Positions 36,143-46,575 of a stretch of DNA of 64,000 nt are shown one piece after another; the stretch's first letter is position 1, and each line of letters begins with the position of its first letter. The notes under the pieces are model-generated. The model was not told the origin of the DNA, made no database searches, and worked only from the letters and a program-made list of their open reading frames with translations. A program made the position numbers and the translations under genes. This stretch comes from RPQJ01 sp963793675. GTDB lineage: Bacteria > Pseudomonadota > Gammaproteobacteria > Steroidobacterales > Steroidobacteraceae. Location: the NCBI GenBank assembly GCA_963793675.1, contig CAWCBA010000002.1, forward strand, positions 620,001 to 684,000. The letters are read 5' to 3'.

Positions 36143-37531
36143 ATGCATGCAAATAACACAACGCCACGCGGCGTCGGCACACTTGCGCAAGCCCAGGCGT
36201 TCCTCGACGCAAACCCCGACATCGAGGCCGTGCAGCTGGTCATCACCGATGCGTGCGGCGTGGGCCGCGGCAAGAACGTGGCGCGGGAAGAGCTCGCGGC
36301 GCTGTACGGCAGTGGCCGCAACGTCGCCGGCTCCATTCTCGGCCTCGACATCACCGGCGAGGACGTCGCGGGCACCGGGCTGGTCTGGGACGTCGGCGAC
36401 GCCGACCAGTGCTGTCGGCCGGTTGCCGGATCACTGGCTCGTGCGCCCTGGCTCAGTCGGCCCTCGGCGCAGGTTCTCGGCACGATGTACGAACTCGACG
36501 GCGCGCCGTCGAAAGCCGATCCGCGCCACGCGCTGGCCGGGGTCGTGGCGCGCTGCGAAGACGCAGGCCTGACGCCGGTCGTCGCCGTCGAACTCGAGTT
36601 CTACCTGCTCGAACGTGACACGACTGGTCGGCTGGTGCCTTCAGCCGGCATGCTGAGCGGCGAGCGCCGCGGTCGCATCGACGCCTATGGCCTCGGCCGT
36701 CTCGACGACATGTCGCCACTGTTCGACGATCTCTATGCGTCCGCGAAAGCGCTGGGACTGCCCGTGCGCACGCTGATGTCCGAGTACGCGCCCGGGCAGT
36801 TCGAGATCACGCTGGAACACCGGGCCGATGCAATGCGCGCGGTCGACGAGGCCATCCTGTTCAAGCGCGCCGTCCGCGGCGTCGCCGCGCGACATGGACG
36901 CCTTGCGTGTTTCATGGCCAAGCCGTTCGCGGAACGGGCCGGCTCGGGAATGCACCTGCACGCAAGTCTCGCCGACCGCAGCGGCAACAATGCCTGCGGC
37001 GCCGATGATCCCGCCGGCAGTCCGCTGTTGCGCCACGCGATCGGCGGCCTGCGGTCGACGCTCGCGGACGGCATGGCGATCTATGCGCCCAACGCCAATT
37101 CGTATCGCCGTTTCCGGTCAATGAGCTATGCGCCGGTCGCCGTCAGCTGGGGTATCAACAACCGTTCCGTCAGCTTGCGTGTGCCGGCCGGACCACCGGC
37201 GAGCCGCCATGTCGAGCACCGCGTGGCGGGTGCAGACGCGAACCCGTATCTCGTCGCCGCGCTGGTGCTCGGCGGCATGTTGCACGGCATCGAGCAGCGG
37301 CTCGATCCCGGGCCGCCGGTGGAGGGCAACGGCTACGCCCGGGAGCCGCAGGGCACGCTGCCTACGCAATGGCACGTCGCGCTCGAGACGGCCGCGTCCT
37401 CGGCGTTCCTGCGCGACACGCTGGGCTCGGGATTCCTCGATGTCTTCCTCGCGATCAAGCGCCAGGAGGCCGAAAAATTCGGCGCGCTGGTGAGCGACCG
37501 CGACTACGAGTGGTACCTCGACACGGCGTGA
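36143..37531 (+). CDS. Glutamine synthetase-like enzyme (gamma-glutamylpolyamine synthetase type)
   Basis: 462 residues, intact, from ATG 36143. N-terminal beta-grasp (VQLVITDACGVGRGKNV) and catalytic domain with EFYLLE, PGQFEITLEHR, the ATP/glutamate region CFMAKPFAERAGSGMHLHASL and PNANSYRRFRSMSYAPV. It groups by eye with PuuA-like and GlnA3-like enzymes rather than housekeeping GlnA, because it lacks the adenylylation loop region and ends LVSDRDYEWYLDTA. Probably joins glutamate to an amine. Divergent from murB with a 103-base gap. Confidence 0.9.
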   Translation: MHANNTTPRGVGTLAQAQAFLDANPDIEAVQLVITDACGVGRGKNVAREELAALYGSGRNVAGSILGLDITGEDVAGTGLVWDVGDADQCCRPVAGSLARAPWLSRPSAQVLGTMYELDGAPSKADPRHALAGVVARCEDAGLTPVVAVELEFYLLERDTTGRLVPSAGMLSGERRGRIDAYGLGRLDDMSPLFDDLYASAKALGLPVRTLMSEYAPGQFEITLEHRADAMRAVDEAILFKRAVRGVAARHGRLACFMAKPFAERAGSGMHLHASLADRSGNNACGADDPAGSPLLRHAIGGLRSTLADGMAIYAPNANSYRRFRSMSYAPVAVSWGINNRSVSLRVPAGPPASRHVEHRVAGADANPYLVAALVLGGMLHGIEQRLDPGPPVEGNGYAREPQGTLPTQWHVALETAASSAFLRDTLGSGFLDVFLAIKRQEAEKFGALVSDRDYEWYLDTA

Positions 37532-37767
37532 ACGCGACGCGACATAATTTCGCTTCCATTGCGGTGGACGCGCGCTGCATGCCCGGTGCAGCATTAAGTC
37601 ATGCCGATCGCGGCTGGAGTGAGAGCTGAATCAACGTGAGGCAGGCTGGGCGCGCGGAGAATGCATCGCACGAACGCCGATTGCCCACCGAGGATCAGCC
37701 AGTGACCCGCATTTCCGCCCGCACGATCGCCCGCAGCGCCGCACTTTCGAGCAGGAGTTCCCCGCCC

Positions 37768-38382
37768 GTGACCATCCACCTGCGCAAGATGTACGTCGAC
37801 TGCCGTTTCGGGCAATTGCACTTGCACACGTCGTTTCCCTCCAGCGGCGGTTTCGACGAACTGACACCGCTGCTGTGCGTCGCCCCGCCCAACCAGACGG
37901 GCCGGGCGTTCCGCCCGGTGCTGCGCGACCTGGGCCGTGACCGCAGTGTCTACGCCCCGGACCTGCCGGGTTCAGGCGAGTCCGACGCACCTGAGCATGC
38001 GCCGGCCGTGGCTGATCACGCCGCCGCGTTCGTCGACCTGATCGACTCGCTGCGGCTCAAGCAGGTGGACGTGATCGGTTACCAGGCTGGTGCGCTGGCA
38101 GCCATCGAACTCGCGCTTGCCAGGCCCGAGCAGGTGCGCCGACTGATCCTGATCGGCGTGCCGTCGTCGGATGGCAGCTACCAGGTCGGCGAACGCCTGC
38201 CGCTGCTCAAGCTGCCGGTGATGATCCTGCGCGCGCGTGACGAGTTCTGGGAGTCGACGGGTCGCACCGAATCGCTGCTGCGCGAGGCGCGCCGCGTCGA
38301 GCTTTCCCATCCCACGGGCAACGTGCTCGACGCGGACGCCGAGGAGATCGTGCGGCTGGCGCGCGACTTCCTCGATCGCTAG
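37768..38382 (+). CDS. Alpha/beta-hydrolase-fold protein lacking the usual serine
   Basis: 204 residues from GTG 37768, with AGGAG ten bases upstream; ATG 37789 is also possible. The fold is clear: LCVAPPNQTGRAFRPVL, YAPDLPGSGESDAPE, VDVIGYQAGALAAIELA. The nucleophile elbow, normally G-x-S-x-G, reads GYQAG, so glutamine stands where serine should be. Expected acid (RARDEFWES) and a His in ELSHPTGN are present. It may be a non-hydrolytic member. Short for the family because the cap domain is missing. Function unknown. Confidence 0.8.
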   Translation: MTIHLRKMYVDCRFGQLHLHTSFPSSGGFDELTPLLCVAPPNQTGRAFRPVLRDLGRDRSVYAPDLPGSGESDAPEHAPAVADHAAAFVDLIDSLRLKQVDVIGYQAGALAAIELALARPEQVRRLILIGVPSSDGSYQVGERLPLLKLPVMILRARDEFWESTGRTESLLREARRVELSHPTGNVLDADAEEIVRLARDFLDR

Positions 38383-38460
38383 CACGGTAAGTCGATGGTG
38401 AGCGCGTGAGCGATCCGGGTCCCGGGTCGCACACGGCACCGGCAGCTGCCCGGTACCCGG

Positions 38461-39675
38461 TCATTCGTGCCGCAGCGCGTCGATCGGGTTGAGTTGCGCA
38501 GCCTGGCGCGCCGGGAAGTAGCCGAAGATCACGCCGATCAGCGCCGAAAATGCGAAGGCGACGACGTTGATACGAACGTCGAACAGGAACGGCACCTGCA
38601 ACATCGGCGCCAGCGCCCAGCTCGCGAGCAGGGCCAGCAGCAGGCCGATGACTCCACCGAGGCAGGCCAGCACGACGGCTTCCACCAGGAACTGCAGCAG
38701 CACCTCGCGGCCGACGGCACCGATGGCGAGCCGGATGCCGATCTCGCGCGTCCGCTCGGTAACGGACACCAGCATGATGTTCATGATGCCGATGCCGCCG
38801 ACAAGCAGGCTGACCGCTGCGACGGCGCCCAGCAGTGACGTGAGGATGCGCGTGGTTCCCTGCAGCGTCTCCGAGATCTGCGCCGTGTCGAAGATGTTGA
38901 AATCGTCCTGCTTCGCGCCACGGATGTTGCGACGTTCGCGCAGCAACGACTGGATCGAGGCCGTCACGGCCGCCACGTCGTAGGCCGGGTCGACCTTCAC
39001 CATCATCAGTCGGATGTTGCGGTTGCCGGTCATGCGCCGCTGCACGGTCTTGATCGGCATCAGCACGACGTCGTCCTGGTCGTTGCCGAAGCCGCCCTGG
39101 CCGCGCGTCGCGAGCGTGCCGATCACCTCGCACGACAGGCCGCGCAGGCGGAAGCGTTGCCCCAGCGGATCTTCTCCGCCGAACAGGTTGCGCTGCACCG
39201 TCGACCCGATCACGCACACCGCCTTGCCTGCCTGTTCTTCGGCAGCCGTGAACGTGCGTCCGGAGGCAGTGTCCCATTGCTGTGCCGTGAAGTAGTCGGA
39301 CGTCGTGCCGTTGACGGTCGTCGACCAGTTGGCGGCATTGCGCACGGCCGTGCCCGACGACTGCGAGAGCGGGGCGACCACGACGACACCGGCGACCTGG
39401 TCGCGGATGGCCGCGACGTCGTCCATGTCGAATTCCGCGGGCGCCGGGCCACCGCCGCCGCGACCGAAACCCTGTCCCGGGCGGATCTGCAGAATGTTCA
39501 CGCCCAGTCCGGAGATCTGCTCGCGCACCGCCGCGGTCGCCCCTTTGCCGAGCGTGACCATCGTGACGACGGCCGCGACGCCGATCACGATGCCGAGCAC
39601 GGTCAGGAACGAGCGCAACACGTGACGCCGGATTTCCCGCAGGGCGAGCACCAGCGTAGGCCCGAGCATGCTCAT
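38461..39675 (-). CDS. MacB-type ABC transporter permease
   Basis: 404 residues, four membrane helices. The start ATG 39675 overlaps the TGA of the ATPase gene. N-terminal TLVLALREIRRHVLRSFLTVLGIVIGVAAVV is the typical first helix of the MacB/FtsX family (split: ALREIRRHVLRSF, LTVLGIVIGVAA), followed by a large periplasmic domain and three helices with VGGIGIMNIMLVSVTERTRE. In E. coli MacB the ATPase and permease are fused; here they are separate proteins, as in YknYZ-like systems. Works with the MacA-like and NodT-like proteins encoded upstream. Confidence 0.93.
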   Translation of the reverse strand: MSMLGPTLVLALREIRRHVLRSFLTVLGIVIGVAAVVTMVTLGKGATAAVREQISGLGVNILQIRPGQGFGRGGGGPAPAEFDMDDVAAIRDQVAGVVVVAPLSQSSGTAVRNAANWSTTVNGTTSDYFTAQQWDTASGRTFTAAEEQAGKAVCVIGSTVQRNLFGGEDPLGQRFRLRGLSCEVIGTLATRGQGGFGNDQDDVVLMPIKTVQRRMTGNRNIRLMMVKVDPAYDVAAVTASIQSLLRERRNIRGAKQDDFNIFDTAQISETLQGTTRILTSLLGAVAAVSLLVGGIGIMNIMLVSVTERTREIGIRLAIGAVGREVLLQFLVEAVVLACLGGVIGLLLALLASWALAPMLQVPFLFDVRINVVAFAFSALIGVIFGYFPARQAAQLNPIDALRHE

Positions 39676-40392
39676 GTTGCGCGCACCTCGACCTGGTCCA
39701 CGAGTCCGTCGCGAACGTGCGCAACCGTGTGCGCGTACGCGGCCATCTCGGCCTCGTGGGTCACCATGAGGATGGTGATTCCGCTTCGATTGAAGCGGGT
39801 CAGCAGGTCCATGATCTCGAGCGAGCGCGCCGTGTCGAGGTTGCCGGTCGGCTCGTCGGCAAGCAGCACCTGCGGTGAAGTGACGATCGCCCGGGCGATG
39901 GCCACGCGCTGTTGCTGGCCTCCGGAAAGTTCGGCGGGTGTGTGGTCCCACCAGTCGGCCAGTCCCACCTGTGCCAGCGCATTCATTGCCGCTTCCCGCC
40001 GCGCGCGCGGCTTCTCGCCACGGTAGAGCAGCGGCAGTTCGACATTTTCGAGCGCGTTGGTGCGCGCGAGCAGGTTGAAGCCCTGGAACACGAAACCGAG
40101 GTAGCGGCGACGCAGCAGCGCGCGGTCGTCGCGGCTGAGCTTTTCGACGTGAAAGCCCCTGGAACAGGAACTCGCCCGCCGTCGGCACGTCGAGGCAGCC
40201 GAGGATGTTCATCATCGTCGACTTGCCGGATCCCGACGGCCCCATGATCGCGACGAAGTCGCCGGCCGCGACATCGAAATCCACGCCGCGCAAGGCCTGG
40301 AAGCTCGCCGCGCCCGAGCCAAAGGTCTTGGTTACGCCGCGCAGCTGGATCAGCGGAGCGCCCCGGTCGGTGCGCGTGGCGGCCGGGTTCAT
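39672..40392 (-). CDS. MacB-type ABC transporter ATPase (one frame break)
   Basis: About 240 residues. Walker A GPSGSGKSTMMNILG, Q-loop VFQGFNLLARTNALENV, signature LSGGQQQRVAIARA, Walker B VLLADEPTGNLD and H-loop LMVTHEAEMA are all present. One extra G near 40157, in a run of Gs, breaks the frame between FLFQG and FHVEKLSRDDRA. ATG 40392 overlaps the stop of the MacA-like gene; the stop overlaps the permease start. LolD/MacB-type mechanotransmission ATPase. Confidence 0.92.
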
Positions 40393-41737
40393 CGCCCACT
40401 GGCGCCGGACCCTGCGAGCTGTCCGGTGATCACCAGGTCTCCTTCATGCAGCGAGTCTCCCGTGACCTCCGTGAGCGTGCCATTGGTATCGCCCGTGGTG
40501 ACCGCCACGGCTTGCGGCTCGCCGTTGGCGCCGAGCACGTAGACTGTCTGGGCGCTGCCGCGCCCGATCTTGACCTCGCGAGTCTTGTCGCCCGCGGTCC
40601 CGCGCGGCCGCGACCGGCAACAATACCTTGGTGACGCCACCGCGCTCGCCGCTTGCCGCGCTGGCGTCGGGCGAGAAACGCAATGCGGCATTGGGTACGA
40701 GCAGCACGCCTTGCTTTTCGCTCACGACGATCTCGGCGGTGGCCGTCATGCCGGGGCGCAGCGTCGCATCCTTGTTGTCCACCGTGAGCACGGCCGTGTA
40801 GGCAACCACCGTGCTGGACGAGTTGCTCGATGTCGTCGAACCGGTGCCGGCATTCGCGCCGACATCGACACGTTCGACCCGCGCGGGAAACGTGCGGCCA
40901 GGAAAGGCATCCACCTGGAACGTGGCCGACTGCCCGGCGGCGACCTGGCCTACGTCCGCTTCATCCACCTTGACCTCGAGCCGCATGGCGCTCAGGTCCT
41001 CGGCGATCAGGAACAGCAGGGGCGCATTGAACGAGGCCGCCACGGTCTGGCCGGGATCGATCTGGCGCGACAGCACGACGCCCGTGACCGGCGAGAGGAT
41101 GAGGGCCTTGGAAAACTGCGTCTGGTCCGACGACAGCTGCGCCCGGGCCCGCGCCACGCCGGCTTCTGCGGTACGCACGCCCGCGACCGCTCGTGCGTAC
41201 TCTGCCCTGGCGGTGTCGAGTTCCGCGGCCGAGGGCACCTTGCCGCCTGAAAGCGTGTGCACTTCCTCGAAGTCGCGCGAGCGATGCCCTGGTCTGCTGC
41301 GCCGTGGCTTCGGCCTGCGCGACGTTGGCGATCGCCGACTGCAGCGACGCCCGGCTCTGCGCGATAGCGTCCTGCAGTCGTGCGGTGTCGATTCGTGCCA
41401 GGACCTGGCCCTTCTTCACCCGGTCGTTGTTGTCGACGTTCACTTCCGTCACGAGGCCCGACAGTTCCGAGCCCACCTCGACTTCGTTGGTCGGCTGCAG
41501 GTTGCCGGTGGCCGACACCGTGACGCGCAGGTCGCCGCGTTGCACGGGCGTGGTTGCGTAGCTCGGCTGGTCGCTCTTGCGTGTCGTGAAATACAGTGCG
41601 GCGAGACCTGCCACGAGCAGCAACCCGATCACGGGCGCGGCTTTGCGCAGCTGCTGCATGCGCTCCGAAGGCGGCTGTCGGCCGAGAAATTCGTCGAGCG
41701 TCGAACGCTTCGGGCTGGTGCCTGCCTGTGGTTCCAT
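40389..41737 (-). CDS. MacA-like periplasmic adaptor of ABC efflux (two frame breaks)
   Basis: About 450 residues. ATG 41737 has AAGGA six bases upstream. One N-terminal membrane helix (KAAPVIGLLLVAGLAALYF) anchors the protein; then lipoyl (VQRGDLRVTVSATGNLQP), coiled-coil hairpin (ARLQDAIAQSRASLQSAIA) and barrel (LILSPVTGVVLSRQIDPGQT; LRPGMTATAEIVVSEKQG) domains follow. Frame changes near 41275 and 40605 interrupt it but the protein resumes directly. It links the MacB-type pump to the NodT-like outer-membrane channel encoded just upstream. Confidence 0.92.
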
Positions 41738-41745
41738 TGGGTCCT

Positions 41746-43188
41746 TCACGGAAATGTAGTCGTCAGCGAGCGTGGGGCGGGCGCGTTCTCCCAACCGCCG
41801 CCGAGCGCCTTGTAGAGCTGCACGGCCGCCGCTGCCCGGTCGGCGCGGGCGGCCGCGCGGCTGGTCTCGGTCGTGAGCAGGCTGCGCTCCGAATCGAGCA
41901 GGCTGTAGAAATCGATTATGCCGGCCTGGTACTGACCGCGAGCCAGGACGGCCGCGTTACGCGCTGCTTCTTCGGCGACGGCGAGTTCACGCTCACGCTG
42001 CTCGGTCACGGAAATCGCGACCAGCGCGTTCTCGGATTCTTCGAGCGCCACCAGCACGGTGTCGCGGTACACGGCGAGCGACCGGATCGCCGCGGCTCGC
42101 TGTTGCTCCACGGCCGCGCGCAGTCGGCCTCCCTGGAAGATCGGTGCGGTCAGTCCGGCGGCGAGGCGGCCGAACGACGCGTTCGTAAGATCGCCCCAGT
42201 TCGACGTGTTGCCGCTGAGCGAGCCCGACAGTCCCAGGGACGGATACAGGTCGGCCTCCCGAACCCCGATGCGGGCGGTCTCGGCGAGCAGTGTGCGTTC
42301 GGCGGCGGTCACGTCCGGGCGTCGCCGCAGCATTTCTGCCGGGACCGAGATATCTGCGGCGACGGCCAGCGGGATTGGAGTCACTGGTTTGAACATCTCA
42401 TCGACGGTTCCCGGGGCGGAACCGGTCAGCACCGAGAGCCTGTTCAATGCCGACGACAACGCCTGCTCGCGCAATGGGACGGTCGCGGCGGTCTGCGCAC
42501 GAAGCTGGCGCGCCTGCTCGAGATCGAGCGCGCCGACGAGCCCCGCCTGCACGCGCCATTGGACGATCTGCAAGGTCTCGTCCTGGGAACTCAGGTTCGC
42601 GCCTGCGATTGCCAGCTGGCGTTGCGCGAGCCGGGCAGCCACGTAGTTGAGCGCGACCTCGGCCGCGACCGTGAGTTGCGTCGAGTGCAGGTTCGCCTCG
42701 ACTGCCGCGAGGTCGGCCGCAGACGCCTGCACCGCCCGGCGTTGTCCGCCGAACAGGTCGAGTTCGTAGCGGGCGTCGAAGCCGGCGTCGTAGGTCGTTC
42801 GATCCGGCACCTGCGCGTCCGGACCGACGCCCATGAGTCGCGCTGCGGACGTGCCGAAATCGAGCGTCGGCCACCACCCCGCGCGAGTGCTCTTGAGCGC
42901 CGCCCGGGCCTGCCGGACCCGGGCGCCCGCCGCATCGATGTTCGTGTTGGCGGCGAGCGCCTGCTCGACGAGACTTGAGAGCACCGGATCGTCGAAGGTA
43001 CTCCACCAGTCTGCGACCAGCATGTGGGTCGGGTCTGGTGGCGCCGCGGAACCCTGAAATTCGGCGGGTACCCCGATCGACTCGGGGGCGGGAACTCGCG
43101 GCTCCGGTCCGACCGTGCAGCCGGTGTTGGCCAGGAGCAAGAGCAGCGGGAGCAGGCGCGCGTTCAAGGTCCGATCCGGGGGAAGCAT
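41746..43188 (-). CDS. NodT-family (TolC/OprM-type) outer-membrane efflux lipoprotein
   Basis: 480 residues, intact. A signal peptide ends in lipobox LLANTGC. Two OEP repeats are visible, with the family motifs DWWSTFDDPVLSSLVEQAL, NTNIDAAGARVRQARA, LRRRPDVTAAERTLLAE and FGRLAAGLTAPIFQGGRLRA. Forms a trimeric outer-membrane channel. First gene of an operon with the MacA- and MacB-type genes, the adaptor starting 9 bases after its stop. Typical substrates are macrolides, siderophores or peptides; unknown here. Confidence 0.95.
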   Translation of the reverse strand: MLPPDRTLNARLLPLLLLLANTGCTVGPEPRVPAPESIGVPAEFQGSAAPPDPTHMLVADWWSTFDDPVLSSLVEQALAANTNIDAAGARVRQARAALKSTRAGWWPTLDFGTSAARLMGVGPDAQVPDRTTYDAGFDARYELDLFGGQRRAVQASAADLAAVEANLHSTQLTVAAEVALNYVAARLAQRQLAIAGANLSSQDETLQIVQWRVQAGLVGALDLEQARQLRAQTAATVPLREQALSSALNRLSVLTGSAPGTVDEMFKPVTPIPLAVAADISVPAEMLRRRPDVTAAERTLLAETARIGVREADLYPSLGLSGSLSGNTSNWGDLTNASFGRLAAGLTAPIFQGGRLRAAVEQQRAAAIRSLAVYRDTVLVALEESENALVAISVTEQRERELAVAEEAARNAAVLARGQYQAGIIDFYSLLDSERSLLTTETSRAAARADRAAAAVQLYKALGGGWENAPAPRSLTTTFP

Positions 43189-43269
43189 CTTGGGCCGAGT
43201 GAGGTGCAGTGACTACAGTACAAGAAGCCCTGCTCGAATGCCGCACGATGGCCCGCAGCGGACGAGCGG

Positions 43270-43300
43270 ACCGTACGGGCCGTCCGACGGCCCGTACGGT
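43270..43300 (-). terminator. Hairpin after the second BNR-protein gene
   Basis: ACCGTACGGGCCG (43270-43282) and its exact complement (43288-43300) flank a 5-base loop TCCGA. It lies 9 bases after the stop of the BNR-protein gene (minus strand) and 82 bases before the NodT-like start. No T-run follows, so it is terminator-like rather than proven. It probably separates the BNR gene from the efflux operon. Confidence 0.5.
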
Positions 43301-43308
43301 GTCGTCGC

Positions 43309-46300
43309 TCAGAAGCTGATCGCTTCCTGCGGCAGGCTGTGGAACAGCGCCTTCCTGTCCTTGCGCGTGCGCGTCGCGAGCCAGTGCGCGTTTGCCGAGC
43401 TGACGCCTGCATCCGCCATCGCGGGCACCTTCGGCGGCACGGCGATCGGTGGCTGGCCGACCGCCTGCAGCGCCTGGTTCACGCCCGGCAGTTCCGCCGA
43501 CATCAGGCCTTCGAACTGCTTCTCGATGTCGGCGAGTTCGGCCTCAAGCACGTCGATGCGCTCCATCTGGTACGTGCCCGGCGCGCCCTCGTAACCGATG
43601 AGCGCGCCGTAGAGCTGGTCGGTGTGCTCGCGCAGCCGCTCTTCGCCCGTGACGGCACCGCCTTCCTTGGTCGCGACGATGCGCTTGCGCACGTCGTCGG
43701 CCTTCACGTCGAACGCCGCCAGCTTCGCCTTGGTCGCCGCATCGACGGCCGCATTGCCGCTCGCTGCCGCGACACTCGCCCGCAACGCCTGGATGCGTTC
43801 GAGCACGGCCGTCTCCTCGCCGAACAGCTTGCGGACGCGCATGGCCGCGTCGTACTGCTGCTTGCGGTCCTCCACGGTGAAGGTCGCGCGCCGGTCGAGA
43901 CCGACGTCGAACTTGTGCTCGTACACCTCGCCGCCCTTGGTCATGCGTGCGGTGTAGGTGCCGGGCAGCACGCGCGGGCCCTGCGTGCCGGCGAATGCCA
44001 GCTGCACGGCGGGCGGGACGCGCGGCGGCTTCTCACGCATCGACCATTCGACGCGGTTCAGGCCGCGCCGCTTGCTGGCCGGCAGCTCGTCGATGACGCG
44101 CCCGCTCGAATCGAGGATCTCGAGCTTGAGGCTGCCGAACAGGTGGCGCGTGCGCTGGTAGTACGTGATGACGGCACCGCCTGGCGGGTTCTCGCCGACG
44201 AAAACCGCCGCGCCATTGGCCCAGCCGCCCGGCCCGGAGATGCGCTGCTGCACCGGCCGCGCAGTGACGAACGCCGCCTCCTTCGCCATCAGTTCCGTGC
44301 TCAGTGCGCGCAGCGGCGTGATGTCGTCGATGATCCAGATGCCGCGGCCGTGCGTGGCGATGACGAGGTCGTTGTCGCGCGGCTGGATGACGAGGTCGCG
44401 CACCGCGACCGCGGGGAACTTGTCGCCCTTGAACTGCGCCCACGACTGGCCGCCGTCGATCGAGATCCAGAGGCCGAATTCCGTGCCGAGGAACAGCAGG
44501 TTCGGTTGCTGCAAGTCTTCCCTGATGACGTGCGCGTAGCCGCGGATGCCCCGCGCGTCCTTCGGGGTGACCAGCGGCTGCCAGCTCGTGCCGTAGTCGC
44601 GCGTGACGTAGACCCACGGGTCGTGATCGCCGAAGGTATGGCGGTCGAACGTCGACGTAGGCCGTGGCCGCGTCGTGCCGGCTGGCCTCGACCCAGCTGA
44701 CCCACGAGGCCTTCGGCACTCCCTTGAGGTTGCCGGTGACGTTGGTCCAGCGTCTTGCCGCCGTCGCGCGTGAGCTGCACGTTGCCGTCGTCGGTGCCGA
44801 CCCAGATCGTGCCCGCGGACTTCGGCGATTCGCTGATCGAGTAGATCGTCGTGTGCATTTCGGCGGCGGAGTTGTCGACCGTGACGCCGCCGGTTTCTTC
44901 CTGGCGCTGCTTCTGCGGGTCGTTGGTGGTGAGGTCCGGCGAAATGCGGTCCCAGGTCTGGCCCTGGTCGCGCGTGCGGAACAGGAACTGCGAGCCCATG
45001 TAGAGCGTGCCCTTCTCGTTGGGCGAGAGGTGCAGCGGCGTGTTCCAGTTGAAGCGCAGCTTCTCGCCCGCGCGCGCCTTCGGCTGGATGTCGCGCGCCT
45101 CGTGCGTGTGCTTGTTCACGCGCGCGATCGCGCCGCCCTGGTATTCGGTGTAGAGGTAGTCGGGATCGGCCGGGTCGGAGAACATCCAGAAGCCGTCGCC
45201 GCCGTACATGTTCTCCCAGCGGCTGTTGGTGATGCCGCCGGGATAGGCCGAGTCGCCCATCCAGCTGCTGTTGTCCTGCAGGCCGCCATAGACGTGGTAC
45301 GGATCCTCGTCGTCGACGCTCACGTGGTAGAACTGCGAGATCGGCAGGTTCTCGCCCTTCCACCACTTGCTGCCGCCGTCGTGGCTCTGCCACAGGCCGC
45401 CGTCGTCGCCGGACGATCACGTGCTTCGAGTTCTGCGGGTTGACCCACACGTCGTGGAAGTCGCCGTGCATGCCCTGGAAGCCGCCGACGACGCTGAAGC
45501 TGCGGCCTGCGTCCTCGGACAGGATCAGGTCGCCGTCGTCCTTGAAGACGCGGTCGGCATTGTTCGGGTCGACCGTCATGCGCGCGAAGTAGAACGGCCG
45601 CCACACCATCCACTGGCTGCGGTCGCGCGCCTCCCAGGTGACGCCGCCGTCGTCGCTGACGTACAGCGCGCTCTGCGGCGACTCGACGAATGCGTAGACA
45701 CGCTTCGAATCGCTCGGCGCGACGTTGACGGCGATGCGGCCGTAGGGCTTCTGCGCGAAACCCTTGTTGCTCCCGGGCGTGACTTCGTTCCAGGTGCGGC
45801 CGCCGTCGCGCGTCACCATCAGCGCGCTGCGCCGACGTCGCCGTCGGCGATTCGCCGCCGGAGCGGAACGTCCAGCCCTTGCGACGGAAGTCCCACAGCG
45901 CGGCGTACAGCACGTCCGGGTTCTTCTCGTCCATGCTCAGGCTGGCGCAGCCGGTCGCTGCGTTCGGCGCTTTCAGCACCTGCTGCCAGGTCTTGCCGCC
46001 GTCGCTGGTCTTGTAGACGCCGCGTTCGAGCGAATCGCTCCACAGGCGCCCGGTGACGCAGGCGTACACGGTGTCGCTGGCGCGCGGATCGATGCGGATG
46101 TCGACGATGCGCTCCGAGCCGTCGAGCCCCATGTGCTGCCAGGTGTCGCCGCCGTCGGTCGTCTTGTAGATGCCATTGCCGATGGAGACGCTGTTGCGCG
46201 TCCAGGCTTCGCCGGTGCCGACCCAGACGGTCTCGGGGTTGCGCTTGTCGATCTCGACCGCGCCGATCGACTGCACGGGCTGGTCGTCGAACACGGGCGT

Positions 46301-46562
46301 GAAGGTGGTGCCGCCGTCGAGCGACTTCCAGACGCCGCCGCTCGCGGCGCCGACCCACACCGTGCAGCTTGCCGTCCGGCATCGTCACCGCGTCGAGCGA
46401 CGCGATGCGGCCGCTCATCGTCGCCGAGCCGATGTTGCGGGCGCCGAGACCGGAGATGATCGACGAGTCGAAGGCAGGCGCCGCGGGCTTCGCGGGTGCG
46501 GCGGCGAAGAGTGCAGACGGCACCAGGGCCGCGGCGAGCAGGGAGGTACGCAGGATGTTCAT
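43309..46562 (-). CDS. Secreted BNR/sortilin-like beta-propeller protein, paralogue 2 (five frame breaks)
   Basis: About 1,085 residues. Signal peptide MNILRTSLLAAALVPSALFAAA. It has many Asp-box repeats (SLDGGTTFTPV, TTDGGDTWQHM, TSDGGKTWQQV, SDDGGVTWEAR), the end-of-propeller ATHGRGIWIIDDITPL, and a C-terminal helical domain. Frames change near 46366, 45830, 45405, 44745 and 44660, each time with direct continuation (for example PKASWVSWVEASRHDAATAY, then FDRHTFGDHDPWVYV). Same architecture as the protein at 9851-13085. Probably periplasmic or exported; activity unknown. Confidence 0.85.
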
Positions 46563-46575
46563 GGTCGGTATTCCC

